In this document: one piece after another, positions 45,486 through 56,500 of the stretch
How the letters are laid out: each line of letters starts with the position of its first letter
Position numbering within the stretch: position 1 is the first letter of the stretch
Source: Neurospora crassa OR74A
Lineage: Eukaryota > Ascomycota > Sordariomycetes > Sordariales > Sordariaceae
Assembly: GCF_000182925.2 (NCBI RefSeq)
Contig: NC_026504.1
Location: 62,001-126,000, forward strand
DNA length: 64,000 nucleotides
Direction: 5' to 3'
Position numbers and translations under genes: made by a program
The notes under the pieces: generated by a model
Database searches by the model: none
What the model was told of the DNA's origin: nothing
The model's input: the letters and a program-made list of their open reading frames with translations, nothing else

Positions 45486-46575
45486 ATGTGGACAATCGTT
45501 GCCCGCTTTGTCGAGGCCGCCGCCTCCGTCTCCCACTACGCCCGTGATGAGCCCTGCGCGACCGGCCTTCACATGATCGTCGCCCGCGGCAGCACCGAAG
45601 ATCCCGGTCTCGGGCGGATCGGCGTTGTCGCCCGGAACGTCTCCCAACTCATTCCCGGATCGACCATTTCGGCCATCGACTATCCCGCCACTTTGGAGAA
45701 CTATACCACCTCGGAGGAGAAGGGAGCCATGGGTTTTGAGAAGATGCTCATTGAGTACCATGAGAAGTGCCCGGACACCAAGGTGGCCCTGCTGGGTTAC
45801 TCCCAGGGCGCGCATGCCATGATGGACTCGATCTGTGGCGGAATTCCTGGAGAGGGCTCGGATTATCAGGCTAGCAAGGGATACCTGGAGGTGTTCAACG
45901 AGTCGGGTATGTGTTTTTTTTTTTTTTTTCGCCCACTTCCCTTCCTCTCATCCATCATCTTTGTGGTCAACAACTGGGGACTTGCAAACCTGGCCCGAAC
46001 ATGACATGAAGCTGACATGAGACATTGAACAACAGTCGTTGCGGCCGTCGCCTACGGTGACCCCAGCCACACAGCGGGCGCTCCCTGGAACCTTGGCACC
46101 AGCACAAAGACTGGCGTAAGTCTCTCCCTTTGTTCCAGCTCCTCCATTTCCCCGATTCACTGTATTGACACCGATACCCCAGATCTTCCCCCGCAACAAC
46201 ACCGCCTCATGCCTGCCCTTCGCTTCGCACATCGCCTCTTGGTGCGACACGGGCGACATTTACTGCGATTCTGGCTCGTCTCTCACCGTGCACGGCAGTT
46301 ACTTTGCCAACTACACCATGGATAGTGTCAAGTGGATCGTTGAGAAGTACAAGGCCTCGGGTGGTAGCTCGACCTCCACTGATTCTACTCCCTCGTCCAC
46401 GTCGACTGGCGTTGCTGTCCCCACTGGATCTGGAACGGTCACCGGGGGCGCGACTGCCAGCGCTTCTGCTTCGGGCAAGCCTGCTGAGGGTGCTGCGGTC
46501 AGCGTGAGGGGATCGGTTGTGATGGTTATGGCTGGTGTTGTTGGTGCTGTCGGTATGGGTCTTGGTCTCTTCTAG
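45486..46575 (+). CDS. CE5 family cutinase / acetylxylan esterase with C-terminal anchor-like tail
   Basis: Three exons, 45486-45906, 46036-46115 and 46183-46575, give 297 residues. Intron 1 (129 nt) contains a long T run just after its GTATGT donor. The CE5 fold shows MIVARGSTEDPG, nucleophile Ser106 in LLGYSQGAH, then AYGDPSH. The acid is in WCDTGDIYCD and the base in VHGSYF, with conserved cysteines. The tail is Ser/Thr-rich, then ends in a hydrophobic stretch without basic residues (VVMVMAGVVGAVGMGLGLF), as in GPI-anchored proteins. The N-terminus (MWTIVARFVEAAASVSHYAR) is a poor signal peptide; no better in-frame start exists before the upstream stop. It should deacetylate xylan or cleave cutin-like esters outside the cell. 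Confidence 0.83.
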
Positions 46576-46981
46576 AGCTGAGTGGATGAGTTCAGGTTGG
46601 GAGGGCGAGTGGAAGAGATTGACCTACAAAAAATGGATTGGATACCTCTACGAGTAATGATCGGACGGGGGCACAGGATATATGCCTTTAATTTCTAGTA
46701 CAAATTCCACTTCATGAACGCACTTATTACCTAGGTAGTGTAGAGGTAGAACTGATCTTGGATTCAAATCAAGTTTGGTTAGACAAAATACATGAGAGGT
46801 AGTCCCGTCTTTAGGGCCTGGACCCTGCATCACATCATCGTGCTGTGCATCTCCCGTATTTGGGGGCCATGCATCAAGCATGCTGTCCAACACCACATGC
46901 CGTAAGCACGAGCCTCAGCCACATCATGTGCATGCCGTTAACTGTCAATATATGTGCAGGATCTGGAACCCAACCCTCAAC
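46576..46981. other. Convergent intergenic region between the two CE5 genes
   Basis: No gene. It contains TACCTAGGTAG and TAGAGGTAG words near 46730-46750. Confidence 0.5.
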
Positions 46982-47759
46982 TCAAGCGGCATCCACCAAC
47001 TTCTTCACAAACGCCAACGCCTGCTGTCCATACTTGTTGACATACTGCTGATGCGAGTTGGCATCATTGCCATTGCAGCAATACGGATCAGCCGAGTCGC
47101 AATAGCTCTGGATAATCGACGGACTCGCAGGGGAGCACTGAAATCCGCTCGGGCGGGCCGCAAACTGTTACACGAGGGCATCATCGTCAGCATCTTCACT
47201 GTTCTCTTCCGTCTCACCTTACTTCCCCTCCACGTTAATGAGGATTGCATCGACTTACCCCCTTCGCCCTACACGTCCCAACATTATACGGCAACCCCAC
47301 CACATTGTGCGGATCCCCCATAAAGATCGCCGCCTTCACAGCCTTGAGTGCATTCCCCGTCAACGTCGCCCCCGCCCCTCCACACAGCGCATTATCCATG
47401 ATCTGTCCGCCCTGGGAATACCCGACCAGCACGATCTTGGTATCCGGGCACCTGCTGTTCAAGTTCGTCACGGCTCTCACTACCGCCGCGGTCCCCTGCG
47501 AGGCACTGTTATCATAGGACACGCCCCCGCACGAGGATTGTCCGCCGCAGGCGGGGTACACGATGGCTTCCTTGGTGGAGCCGGGGTAGGCGGCGGCGAT
47601 GCTGTTGACGAGGCCGGCTGAGGTGCCGTAGCCGGCCGGGGCGGTGGTCTCGCGGGCGCCGAAGATGTGGACTTTGGGACAGGATTGACGGTCTTGGAGA
47701 GGGCTGGCGGAGGCGAGGATGGGGATCTGGAGGAGAGCGAAGGTGGTGGTGAGTTTCAT
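46982..47759 (-). CDS. CE5 acetylxylan esterase (Axe2 type), secreted
   Basis: Two exons on the minus strand, 47759-47259 and 47164-46982, give 227 residues. The 94-nt intron joins GTCRAKG to FAARPSGFQC in frame. Exon 2 is too short to stand out as an open frame, but it carries the catalytic Asp in YCDSADPYCC and the His in DANSHQQY. The signal peptide is about 1-19, followed by a short pro-part ending in DR. Ser115 in LVGYSQGGQ is the nucleophile. CPKVHIFGARETT, YPACGGQSSCGGVSY and FMGDPHNVVGLPYNVGTC closely follow the acetylxylan esterases of the Trichoderma Axe2 type. There is no cellulose-binding module, unlike Trichoderma. Two GGCTAA boxes lie 214 and 376 bp upstream. Confidence 0.92.
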
Positions 47760-47972
47760 TGTGAGAGGAGGGATGGTAAGTTGTTGATGGGAATTGTGTT
47801 TCTGTGGCTTGTGGTATGTGAAGATGGATATTGGACTTCAGGGGAAGTCAACCTGAACCATTTTATACCTACTTGCAATACTCATCAAGTGAGGCGAATG
47901 GCCGGCATAACGGAATATAGAACGGGGGGATGGAAAATTCAGCGGGAAATCTATCTCCATCAATGATTTCAC

Positions 47973-47978
47973 GGCTAA
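47973..47978. promoter_or_regulatory. GGCTAA box, candidate XLR-1/XlnR site
   Basis: GGCTAA 214 bp upstream of the Axe2-type gene. Motif match only. Confidence 0.35.
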
Positions 47979-48134
47979 TACTTGAGGATTCCGCGTGGCT
48001 TCGTGGTTCTGTTTCAAGTCCCTGTTACTCGTCCGATCCGTGGTAGATCTGCACCGGAAGTGGTGATTCCTTGCACGGAACAGCATCGAAGTGCCGAAAT
48101 ATAGATTGCTTTGTGGGGAAGGCACTTCCGTTGT

Positions 48135-48141
48135 GGCTAAA
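48135..48141. promoter_or_regulatory. GGCTAAA box, candidate XLR-1/XlnR site
   Basis: GGCTAAA 376 bp upstream of the Axe2-type gene. Two such boxes in one promoter make the case slightly stronger. Confidence 0.4.
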
Positions 48142-49998
48142 TGCGATCCCCCATGGGGAAGCGCGATCTTGCCATTTATCCTAAATCTGTCATAAAGTCC
48201 TTACCACTTGTTACTCCAGTCGCTTAATCACAGATGGAAACAATAGAGGTACTGAGCATACAGGACACAACTTTGCATTTACCGGAGGGTAAAGGCATAA
48301 GTTCATGGACTGAAGTTTGATGAGATGTAGCGGAAAAGAGGACTCAATTTCTCATATGAAGATTGAAGGGAACAGCTGCTTTTACAGCCACCTCGATCTC
48401 GGTAGAGGGCATGTACAACCCACACCAAACGGTCGCAATCCCCATGGCCCTTCCCGTTGGCTATTAAGGAAACAAAGCGAGCACAAGGACCAAATTCTCG
48501 CTGAATCATCTTGCAGGCTTTTTTACTTTTCTTCTCTTTTCTTTTCTTTTCATTTCTTTTCCTTTTCTACTCGTATGAAACCTTCCACTTATCTCGATCT
48601 TCCTTGAAAAGCTCCTCCGTATGGTTCAATTTCAGATGTAAAGTAGGTATGCTTTGCACTTTAGGATTCTTGAGCCAGGACATAACATAAGGTAGGTACC
48701 TCTACCTTGGTCTTCTTCTTTTTGTTGACCTGGTTCGTAGCAGGCGTTGGAAACACTAGGTCCGGTCCTCTCAGATTAGGTACCTCTATCTCAAGTCATG
48801 CTGATCCGGCCGTTGATGACACGGACGAGGTGTTCGTGGCGCGGTAAAGTTCCTACCTCTAGGCTTTTGTCGGGGCCCGGCCGCTCGAGAGGTACTGCCT
48901 TGAAAGACTCGGACTTGCAGACGAAAACGCGCTCGCCCAATGCGCGGCTGCTGGTTCTGGATGAACTGTAAGATCAGACTAAAGATTTTAAGGAGGTTTT
49001 AAATGGGCTGGCGTGGACAGAGTAGATGTTAGGGGAATATCAATTGTGATAGGTTCCCTGCAGAACTGTGTCCGGAAATGATGTGTCGGAAAGCGAGTTG
49101 AGGAAGGAATATTGCCAGATGGGGATGCCAATCGCTTTGCCTTTGCCCTTTCCCTTTCTTGTTGGCTGAGTGGAAGGTGCATTGGTAGCTGTAGTCGAGT
49201 ACGACATGATCTGAGGTGGTTCTTTCTGGGGTTTTAATCCTTGGACTTCTTCTTCCGATTACCTCCTCACCCCACTGAATCCTCCGCCGACCTGTGTGCC
49301 CTGCTGTGACGACTTGGCATATCTGATCGCCTCACCAGCACCATCTCGCTCGCACTAGAACTTCGGGGTTGTGCCTCCATGCTGGCATGCACCCCCAAGC
49401 TCCAAGGTTCGGTCGCCGCAACATGCGCCCCAACCATCACCAAACCCGAAGAAATGAGCTTTGCGTTGCTGGAACAACGGCAACAGCTGACTTCAGGCAC
49501 ATCCAGCAAAAGGCTGACCAAGAGTTCATTTTGCAGCGGAAAAGTCTGCAAAATCAAATGCAGCAATACAAGAAACCGGATTCTATGCTCGACCGTCATG
49601 AACGAACAAAGCTGTAGGAGCTGGCAACGTCAGCCATTTTCCGAACTCCATGTGAGCTCCAGTCCAACTCGAAAGCGCGGATAGTCGGCCGGGTCCGGGC
49701 AGCACTCTCATAACGCAACGACTCGCCCTACGTGAAAAGACATTGCCGAAGTCGGCCATTTCCAGCTCCAAGCCATGAATCGAGGCATGAGACGGAACGA
49801 CTTTCACTATCACTGGGCGGAGGGAGCACCAACTTGATTACCCACGAAACTAACATATACCTCTACCGGCTTGGTTCCCCACGTTCGACGCCCAGCAGAT
49901 TGTCACCATGGGATCACTGCAAATATTGACATTGAATTATTTTCATTTTTTGAAGTAAAACCCCGCGCACTGACACACACCAGACACTCGATTACCTG

Positions 49999-50997
49999 CT
50001 ATGAACGCAGGCGTTGCAACTCGACCCACGTCTCCCTTTTCCTCGTCCGGCTGATGCAGTAAAGCCGCATCTCGCTACAAGTATCCAGGATCCTTCGAGC
50101 CAGCTCCTCCTTTACCTCGGTCATGGTAAGGTCTCTCATCGACGTGACATTAGCTGGGACATATACGTCGCCAATCAACACGGCTTTTACGTTTGTGTTG
50201 TCGTCTGATGGGAACCATCTCACACCCATCCTTGCCTCAAGACACTTGGCTGTGAGGATATCTTGGTATAAGGTGGGAGACCGTAGTTGTGAGACTACGG
50301 GCTCAGGTGGCGATGTGTGTGTGGTGCTCGAACTATCAGGAGTCTCAACTGCCTTTCCCTTGCCTTTGGGATCACTTGTGTCTATCTGGGCCCGCTTGGT
50401 GCCGCGGGACGAGCTTGAACCCTTACCTGAGCCTTCGTTCGCCGGAGGCAAGCGGAAGCTTACAGGTGTCTTACGGGGGGAGGACAAAGGCTGTGGGTTT
50501 GTCTCAGTAACTGCGGCCTCGGCCTGCACATGGTTGTAGTTCTGAGTTTTTGTGTGCGCAGGCGAAGGTGGAGGTTTTGAGCTGCTGGTACTTTCCTCCA
50601 GTGGTCGCTTTTGTGATCGCGGGTTGCGATTCTTTTTATGTTCCTCATTCAACCTTCTCTCCAGGTAACGGGCCCACCGCTGGTCTGGGTTGGGACACAG
50701 CTCCTCGCAAAAGGCCCGAAGCGGTTCTACTGGGCTTCCTTGGCCATGTGGGAAGTACTTCTTCCATAGCGCCGTGGTGATGTGGCACTCCATGGCACCC
50801 TGGGAGATCGGACTTCTGATTTCTTTGTTCTCGTAGAGTGTTCTAAGAGCGACTTGTTGCGCCTCCTGGGTCGCTTCCAGGAACTTGCGAGGATTTTTGA
50901 GCTCAGGCTCAACTCGGTAGAGCCCCTCCTTGACCGTGCCGTCAAGCATGTCAGTGACACGCTTGAAAGCAGGCTTCTGGTTGTCTTGGTGGTTCAT
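49999..50997 (-). CDS. Orphan protein of unknown function
   Basis: Single open frame of 332 residues from ATG 50997. I do not recognise it. The N-terminal third (about 1-115) is charged and probably helical (AFKRVTDMLDGTV, RAFCEELCPNPDQRWARYLE). The middle (about 120-240) is Ser/Pro/Lys-rich and disordered, with KKNRNPRSQKRPLEE as a possible nuclear signal. The C-terminal 90 residues look folded (DILTAKCLEARMGVRWF, DVYVPANVTSMRDLT). A CAG acceptor-like site about 20 bp before the ATG hints at a 5' UTR intron. It is the last intact gene before the RIP-mutated block, a place where lineage-specific genes often sit. It could be lineage-restricted; no function is proposed. Confidence 0.6.
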   Translation of the reverse strand: MNHQDNQKPAFKRVTDMLDGTVKEGLYRVEPELKNPRKFLEATQEAQQVALRTLYENKEIRSPISQGAMECHITTALWKKYFPHGQGSPVEPLRAFCEELCPNPDQRWARYLERRLNEEHKKNRNPRSQKRPLEESTSSSKPPPSPAHTKTQNYNHVQAEAAVTETNPQPLSSPRKTPVSFRLPPANEGSGKGSSSSRGTKRAQIDTSDPKGKGKAVETPDSSSTTHTSPPEPVVSQLRSPTLYQDILTAKCLEARMGVRWFPSDDNTNVKAVLIGDVYVPANVTSMRDLTMTEVKEELARRILDTCSEMRLYCISRTRKRETWVELQRLRS

Positions 50998-51812
50998 CTT
51001 GGGGGTGGTTATATCTGTAACAGTGTCAGTTTGGGCATGGTATCTGGTAGACGATGTACTTACAATAGAGACCTAATGTTGAAACGTCTGAGAAGTAGGT
51101 ATAAGCAAAGCTGGAAGCGTGGACTATATTGCTAGAGGCTTTGCTAGGACAACGATGGGCGCAGACTGTAGCTCGTATGAAAATGAGGAAAAATTATTGG
51201 AAGGAAACAATACCTATATAGAGGGTTGCGAAAAATCTGAACCGCACTACTTCTGGTGCCTCCCAGACAAGTGAAGTGAATGTACAGTCTCTTATACAAA
51301 CGGAAGAGACACCAGTCACTGGCTCCGCTGTTCGACGGGCCTGCTAGAATCGATCGGTGCCTCATAACATCGAACGAAACAGTAACCTGTTATAAATATG
51401 GGCTTCCATAGTTCTTCCATTCCATTGCTAAGCAAAATGTCAAGTGGAAGGAACGGTGTAGCGCTTGGGCAACTTGATAAGGGTTTATCCACCTGGATGA
51501 GAGAAGCGGCTGGTCTTATAGAGATGGCGCAGACACAATTTGACTCATTTTCCGCGAGAGGCACGTTTGGAATAGCAAATACAGGTACCACTACCTCTAC
51601 AGTTTCAGTTCATCCTGTGTCACTGTTATGTCAACCCAGAGGTATGGCAAAATCGCTAAACCTACAGGTACCGAAGCGGGAAACCCTGGGTGGCAACAAG
51701 CGTTGTCTGACAGACAATCAATGTTTAGAAAACAGTAACCGTTTTCCAGACATTACCATAGCGGAAAAATGCGTTTTGAAACATCCAATGTTCAGGCGGT
51801 ACCGCCTCGACA
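50998..51812. other. Transition region without a supported gene
   Basis: Overlapping plus and minus frames of 70-141 codons (about 51144-51823) have no recognisable domain. ACATCCAATGTT at 51781 and the palindrome GGCGGTACCGCC near 51796 lead into the TIR element. Confidence 0.45.
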
Positions 51813-52005
51813 TCCAATGTTGATTTGACATCCAATGTTGAATACCCTATAATATAGGGGGTAAGCCCTATAACCAAAAAAACTTAGTAAAAAAAAAATC
51901 TGAGTGTTTTTTTTTTTCCTTCTTTTTTTCTTTTCTTCTCTTTCTTTAAATTGTTTTTCTCCCTATATAGGGTAGAAGGTTAATAGGGATTTTTAGAAAT
52001 AATTT

Positions 52006-52077
52006 AGCCTAGTAGCCAAGTTGTTAAGATAAGTCTTTTTTTTCTTGAAGTTTTGAGTTCGATTCCCGTTCGTAGTC
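52006..52077 (+). repeat. tRNA-like (SINE-like) unit inside the TIR element
   Basis: A box TAGCCAAGTTG (52013-52023) and B box GTTCGATTC (52057-52065) both fit Pol III consensus and are 33 bases apart, as in a tRNA. The acceptor and T stems pair poorly and the anticodon loop is a T run, so it is not a functional tRNA. A poly(A) tract follows 16 bp later. Confidence 0.55.
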
Positions 52078-52146
52078 AATTTTTCAAAGTTGAAAAAAAA
52101 AAAAAAAAAAAAAAAAAAAAGAAAAAAAGCGGTATTACTTCTGAAA

Positions 52147-52208
52147 GTAGTCTTCTAAAGACCTCTTCACCTTCTAGAAATTAGAAGGTAAGGTACCTAG
52201 AAGACTAC
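52147..52208. repeat. Nested hairpin in the TIR element
   Basis: An 11-bp perfect inverted repeat (52147-52157 with 52198-52208) encloses an 8-bp one (52169-52176 with 52182-52189, five-base loop). Confidence 0.75.
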
Positions 52209-52260
52209 CTATTTTTTTACTTATAGGGCATTCAACATTGGATGTCAAATTAACATTGGA

Positions 52261-53057
52261 AGTTTTAGTTTGAGATAATGTGATTTTTATATCCATTCTT
52301 GGACCTAACATCCAATGTCGAAGGGCGCAGATTCTCAGTACGGTAATTATCTCCCAAACATTGATTATCTCCCAAGGCCCTTGTCACGGGGCGCGAGCAA
52401 GCACTAAGCTAAGACTTTGATTGTTGTACGAGGAACAGGAAGAGAATCCTATACGCGCACGAGAACTATGTAGGGTACGCGTGGGTCCAGTATACGGACC
52501 ACAGCACGTGTGTACGTGACTGTTGTATTGTATTTAGACAGCTATAAGCTGGCTGTACTATTATAGTACAATACCTATTTATATATAGGAATATGGTAGT
52601 AATGCTTGTGATACTACCCTCTTCTAAAACGAAGCTCCTCTCTAGAAAATCCGTTATTATTAATAAAGTAGGCCCTCCCGACCTTCCTATAGCTGCGTTT
52701 AATTAAGTATTAGTAAAATTTCTTACTAAAATAGGAAGGTGCTTAATATCCGCTAGTATTTCAATTCCTACTTAGGGGCAGATTATTAGTTAAAATATCG
52801 CTAAATCCGACCTTCTTACTATAAGAACTATTATTACTTTTAATAATCTATTTATACGCTAAAAATTAGCCTAATTACTATATATAGAGAACTTTAATAG
52901 CTCTTACTATTACTAGCCCTACCGGGGGTACTATAGGGACGTTTATAGTATAGCGGTTTATAAGGACGCCCGTAGTTACTATTAGTATAAATTTAAAAAG
53001 TTTATACGTTTAATTCCTTACTATAATTCGTTTTTTTCTTTAAACGCTTAGTTATTA
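52261..53057. other. Border from normal to RIP-mutated DNA
   Basis: The first 350 bp have ordinary composition and hold another ACATCCAATGT word near 52309. A stretch starting TGTTGTACGAGG near 52423 is LTR-like in style but has no partner in the window. From about 52.6 kb the sequence turns A+T-rich with few CpA or TpG. No gene. Confidence 0.5.
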
Positions 53058-53399
53058 TATATCAGGAGGCGAAGAGCTCGTGTACAGAAGCACCTCAGCG
53101 GCTGCTGCTCCCCTTCGTTAACCGACGCGTAGGATTACTAATAATAACGCCTATATTGGGTCGGGCTTATAGGAAGGATAATCCGGTACTATATTAAAGC
53201 GCTAAATTAGTACGAAATTCTATAATACTTATTAGTAAATAAATAGAGTTTATATAAGTATAAAAGAGGTTTAACAAAGTATAATTTATTATAATCAGTA
53301 ATTATTAATATATTTTTAAATTAATCCCTAATTTACTATCCCCTACGTATAGCTACGACCGTAGTCACCTCAGCCTACCTTTCGCCTATATTCCTAATA
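53058..53399 (+). repeat. 5' LTR of the chromovirus
   Basis: 342 bp, from TATATCAGGAGGCG to TTCCTAATA. The ends TA...TA are what RIP would make of TG...CA. It is collinear with 60130-60471. Confidence 0.85.
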
Positions 53400-55854
53400 A
53401 ATTAATAGCTCTTCCTCCGGGAATTAAACTAATACTATCGAAATATATATACGTAGTAGCCGGTCTATCTCTCATACCGCCGAAGCTACTCTTCGTCCTT
53501 TTCGCGCTACTACCCTTATAATTACTATAATTAAAACGACTTAACTTCCTCTACCTTTATTATAATAATACTAACCTACTATAGAATTTATTGAAGAAGA
53601 TAATAATAAAGACTATCCCCCTACGTTGCTCCGGGTTCCCTATTCGTACCCCTAAACCTCGGAAGCTAATAAGTTTATATATAAGTAGTAATTATTCGAA
53701 TCTCGGTTCGCTACAATTAAACTCCTCCTTAATTACCTCCCCTCGTATATATCCTAATAGGAATAGTTCGCTTTCGTAAGCCTTACTAAATAAAACTTAA
53801 TAGGAAACTACCCTCCTATCCCCGCCGGGTTTTATTATTAAAACTACCTTTTTTATAACTAAATTTATATTTCTACTATAACTTCCCTTACTACCCCTTC
53901 GTCGGCGGCTATTATTGTAACCGCCCTTTTATTAACTATAGCTATACTAGCCCGTACTAAATACTATTCTAAATATAATATTATTAAATTTATTAATAAA
54001 AGTTTTTTATAGCTATAGAATTACTTTTATAATATTAATACGTATTTTTAAAAATACCCCTGTACTTCCTTTTAATTTACTATTAGCTATATTAAAGGTA
54101 ATCCTAAAAATATATAAATTAAATATATATTAATTCTCTATAATAAATTTAAGTATAATATTATTTGTAATATACCTACGTAGAGCGACCTCCGTACCTT
54201 CTTAAAGACTGAATATAATAGTAATACCTAGGCTATTAAACAATCCGCTCTTAATAAATTTAAATATATATAATAAAGCGCTTCGGAAACCGTTCGTAAT
54301 TTCTATAACCGCTATTATACTAAAGAATTTAATTTATTGTACAACCAACCGGAATATATTTAGGTCGTTACTTAAACTAACCAATTATACTTTCTCTTTA
54401 AATAAGGTATCCTTTCGACGGCTAATATTAATATAATAAACGAAGTAATAGTATATATAGAACGGCTAAAAGGTTTAAAGAATATCGAATTATTCGTATT
54501 GTATTACTAAAATTAAATATCTTTAAAATATAATCTATTATTTTTTTCGTCTTTGTACCCTCCTACTTCCTCTTCAAATATCCCTTCTCAATCGTCCCAT
54601 AGTAATAACCCCTCCGATTTTTCCCGTTACTCCCCTACTATTTTTTAAATAAATTCTAATTTTATTTATTCCCTTTATTATTAGAAAGGCTATATATATA
54701 ACCGGTATACCTAACTGAAATTACTAAATACCTACTATAAATATAGTATAACGGGCTATTTTGTAATAGCGTACCTAAACTAAGCCTATTATAATTATAA
54801 TTAAATTGGTTATTTAATATAGAATTGCCCTATTCCTGTAAATACCCTTTTATATAAAACGAATATTAAATTAATTATAATTAAAATAGTAGCCGCAATT
54901 ACTTAGGATAATATAGGTAAATTATAAATATATTTAAAGATAAGGTTGTTAATAAGGATTTATAGAAATTAGTAGAATATATAAGGGTTAATAAATTCGA
55001 GTGTAAAGTTAAACTTAATTAATAAATATCCATTCCTATCGAATATAAAAATTAATCCGGTACCCTATCGTTTTATTAATTTCTCCCTTCAACCTATTCC
55101 TATATACAATATAACTACCTATCTTATTAAAATATATAATTCTTATAATACTAAACGGATAAAATAAATTACTTTCACTATAATTAAATCTCTAGCCGTA
55201 GAAATTATTTTTAATTACCCTTAACTTTATAAGTAGAATCCTAATATTAATTAGTAATAATAATTATTTCGGTTTCGTATTAAAGCCGGCAATCTTATAT
55301 TAAATATAGTACCGGCGGAGGAAGTATATAATACTATAATTATTCTAATAGAATTATAATAGGATTTAATTCTACTATTAGACCCTTGGGAAATAATAAA
55401 AGTAGAAGAAGGTTTCTGCCTTCCTGTATATACGAATATCCTATTCGAAATCCCCTTTTCCTTAATGTTAAAATTCGTAACCCTACCTATTATAATAGAA
55501 TTAGCCGAATTGCTTCTAATCCTTACCCCTCCGGTAAAGGTTTTTTAAGTAGTATTTAATAGTATTTACCCTACTTTAGTACCCCCTGCGGAATTAACGC
55601 TACTATAACCCTTAGAATTATTAGAGGAAATAGAAGACGAACCCGCCGTCCCCGAACTAATTATTCTATTAAAATATAAAGAATTCCAATTAATATTCGA
55701 AACTTTAGCTATACCCCTACCCTAATATAATTAGTTAAAGTATTATATTAATTTAATCGAAGGGGAATCGGCGCTTTAAGGACTAATTTATATATTAAAT
55801 ATTAAAAAATTAGAAGTATTATATAAATAATTAGTAGAAGTACTTTAGAAGGAA

Positions 55855-56480
55855 TAGATTTATCCTTCTATTAGCTTAGCGGGCGCGCTTATTATCTTTA
55901 TTCTAAAGAAGAATAAAAAGTTAAAGCTTTATATTAATTTTAGGACGTTAAATAAGGTTATAAAGAAAAATTATATAGCGCTACCCCTTATTTAGGAAAT
56001 TCTAAATTAATTATTGTTAATTAAAGTCTTTATAAAATTAAATTTAAAGGACGTATACTATAGGATTCGGATTCGAGAGGGAAACGAAAAGAAGATAGCG
56101 TTTCGTACGAAGTATAAGTACTATAAATTCTTAATTATATTAATAGGATTAGCGAATGTATTAGTAATATTTTAAATATATATTAATAATATATTAGTAG
56201 GGCTAATAAATACAATATATATTACTTACTTTAATAATATCCTAATTTATAGTAAAAATAAAGAAGACTATATTAATTATATTAAGGAAGTCCTTTAACA
56301 ACTATAAAATTATAACCTCTATATAAACCTAAGTAAATACGAATTTTATATAAAGCGGGTATCGTTCTTAGGATATATCGTCTCCCTAGAAGGCGTATCG
56401 ATAAACTTAAAGAGGGTTATAATAATTGTAGAATAAAAAGTTCCGGCGAATATTTATAATATCCAAATCTTCTTAAAGTT
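55855..56480 (+). pseudogene. Broken reverse transcriptase of the chromovirus
   Basis: Translation with stops shows the Gypsy RT blocks in order: INFRTLNKV, LNLKDVYYRIRIREG, IAFRTKYKYY, then the active-site block, then FLGYIVSLEGV. The catalytic Asp pair is now Asn-Asn (codons AAT AAT at 56233-56238), explained by G-to-A change. The right end is cut by an assembly gap. Confidence 0.85.
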
Positions 56481-56500
56481 TACTAAATTCTATTAATACT

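Larger units (their letters stand above)
47760..49998. other. Intergenic region, about 2.2 kb
   Basis: No supported gene. Overlapping open frames of 70-110 codons near 49267-49684 occur on both strands with no domain or intron support. TTTTC-rich tracts lie near 48528-48570. Confidence 0.5.
51813..52260. mobile_element. Non-autonomous element with 40-bp terminal inverted repeats
   Basis: Left TIR 51813-51852 and right TIR 52221-52260 are inverted copies identical at 38 of 40 positions. Each TIR carries the word CATCCAATGTTGA at its inner end and a variant at its outer end. The 448-bp element encodes nothing. Inside are a T-rich tract (51909-51950), a tRNA-like A/B-box unit (about 52006-52077), a poly(A) tract (52093-52128) and a nested hairpin (52147-52208). 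No clear target-site duplication was seen. Size and structure fit a MITE. Confidence 0.75.

Noticed and set aside
49267-49684. Possible small genes on both strands, 80-110 codons
   Set aside because: Overlapping frames on opposite strands, no signal peptide, intron or family signal.
51398-51823. 141-codon plus-strand frame before the TIR element
   Set aside because: No recognisable domain; its end runs into the repeat words of the element.
52006-52077. Functional tRNA
   Set aside because: A and B boxes are good, but acceptor and T stems do not pair and the anticodon loop is a T run.
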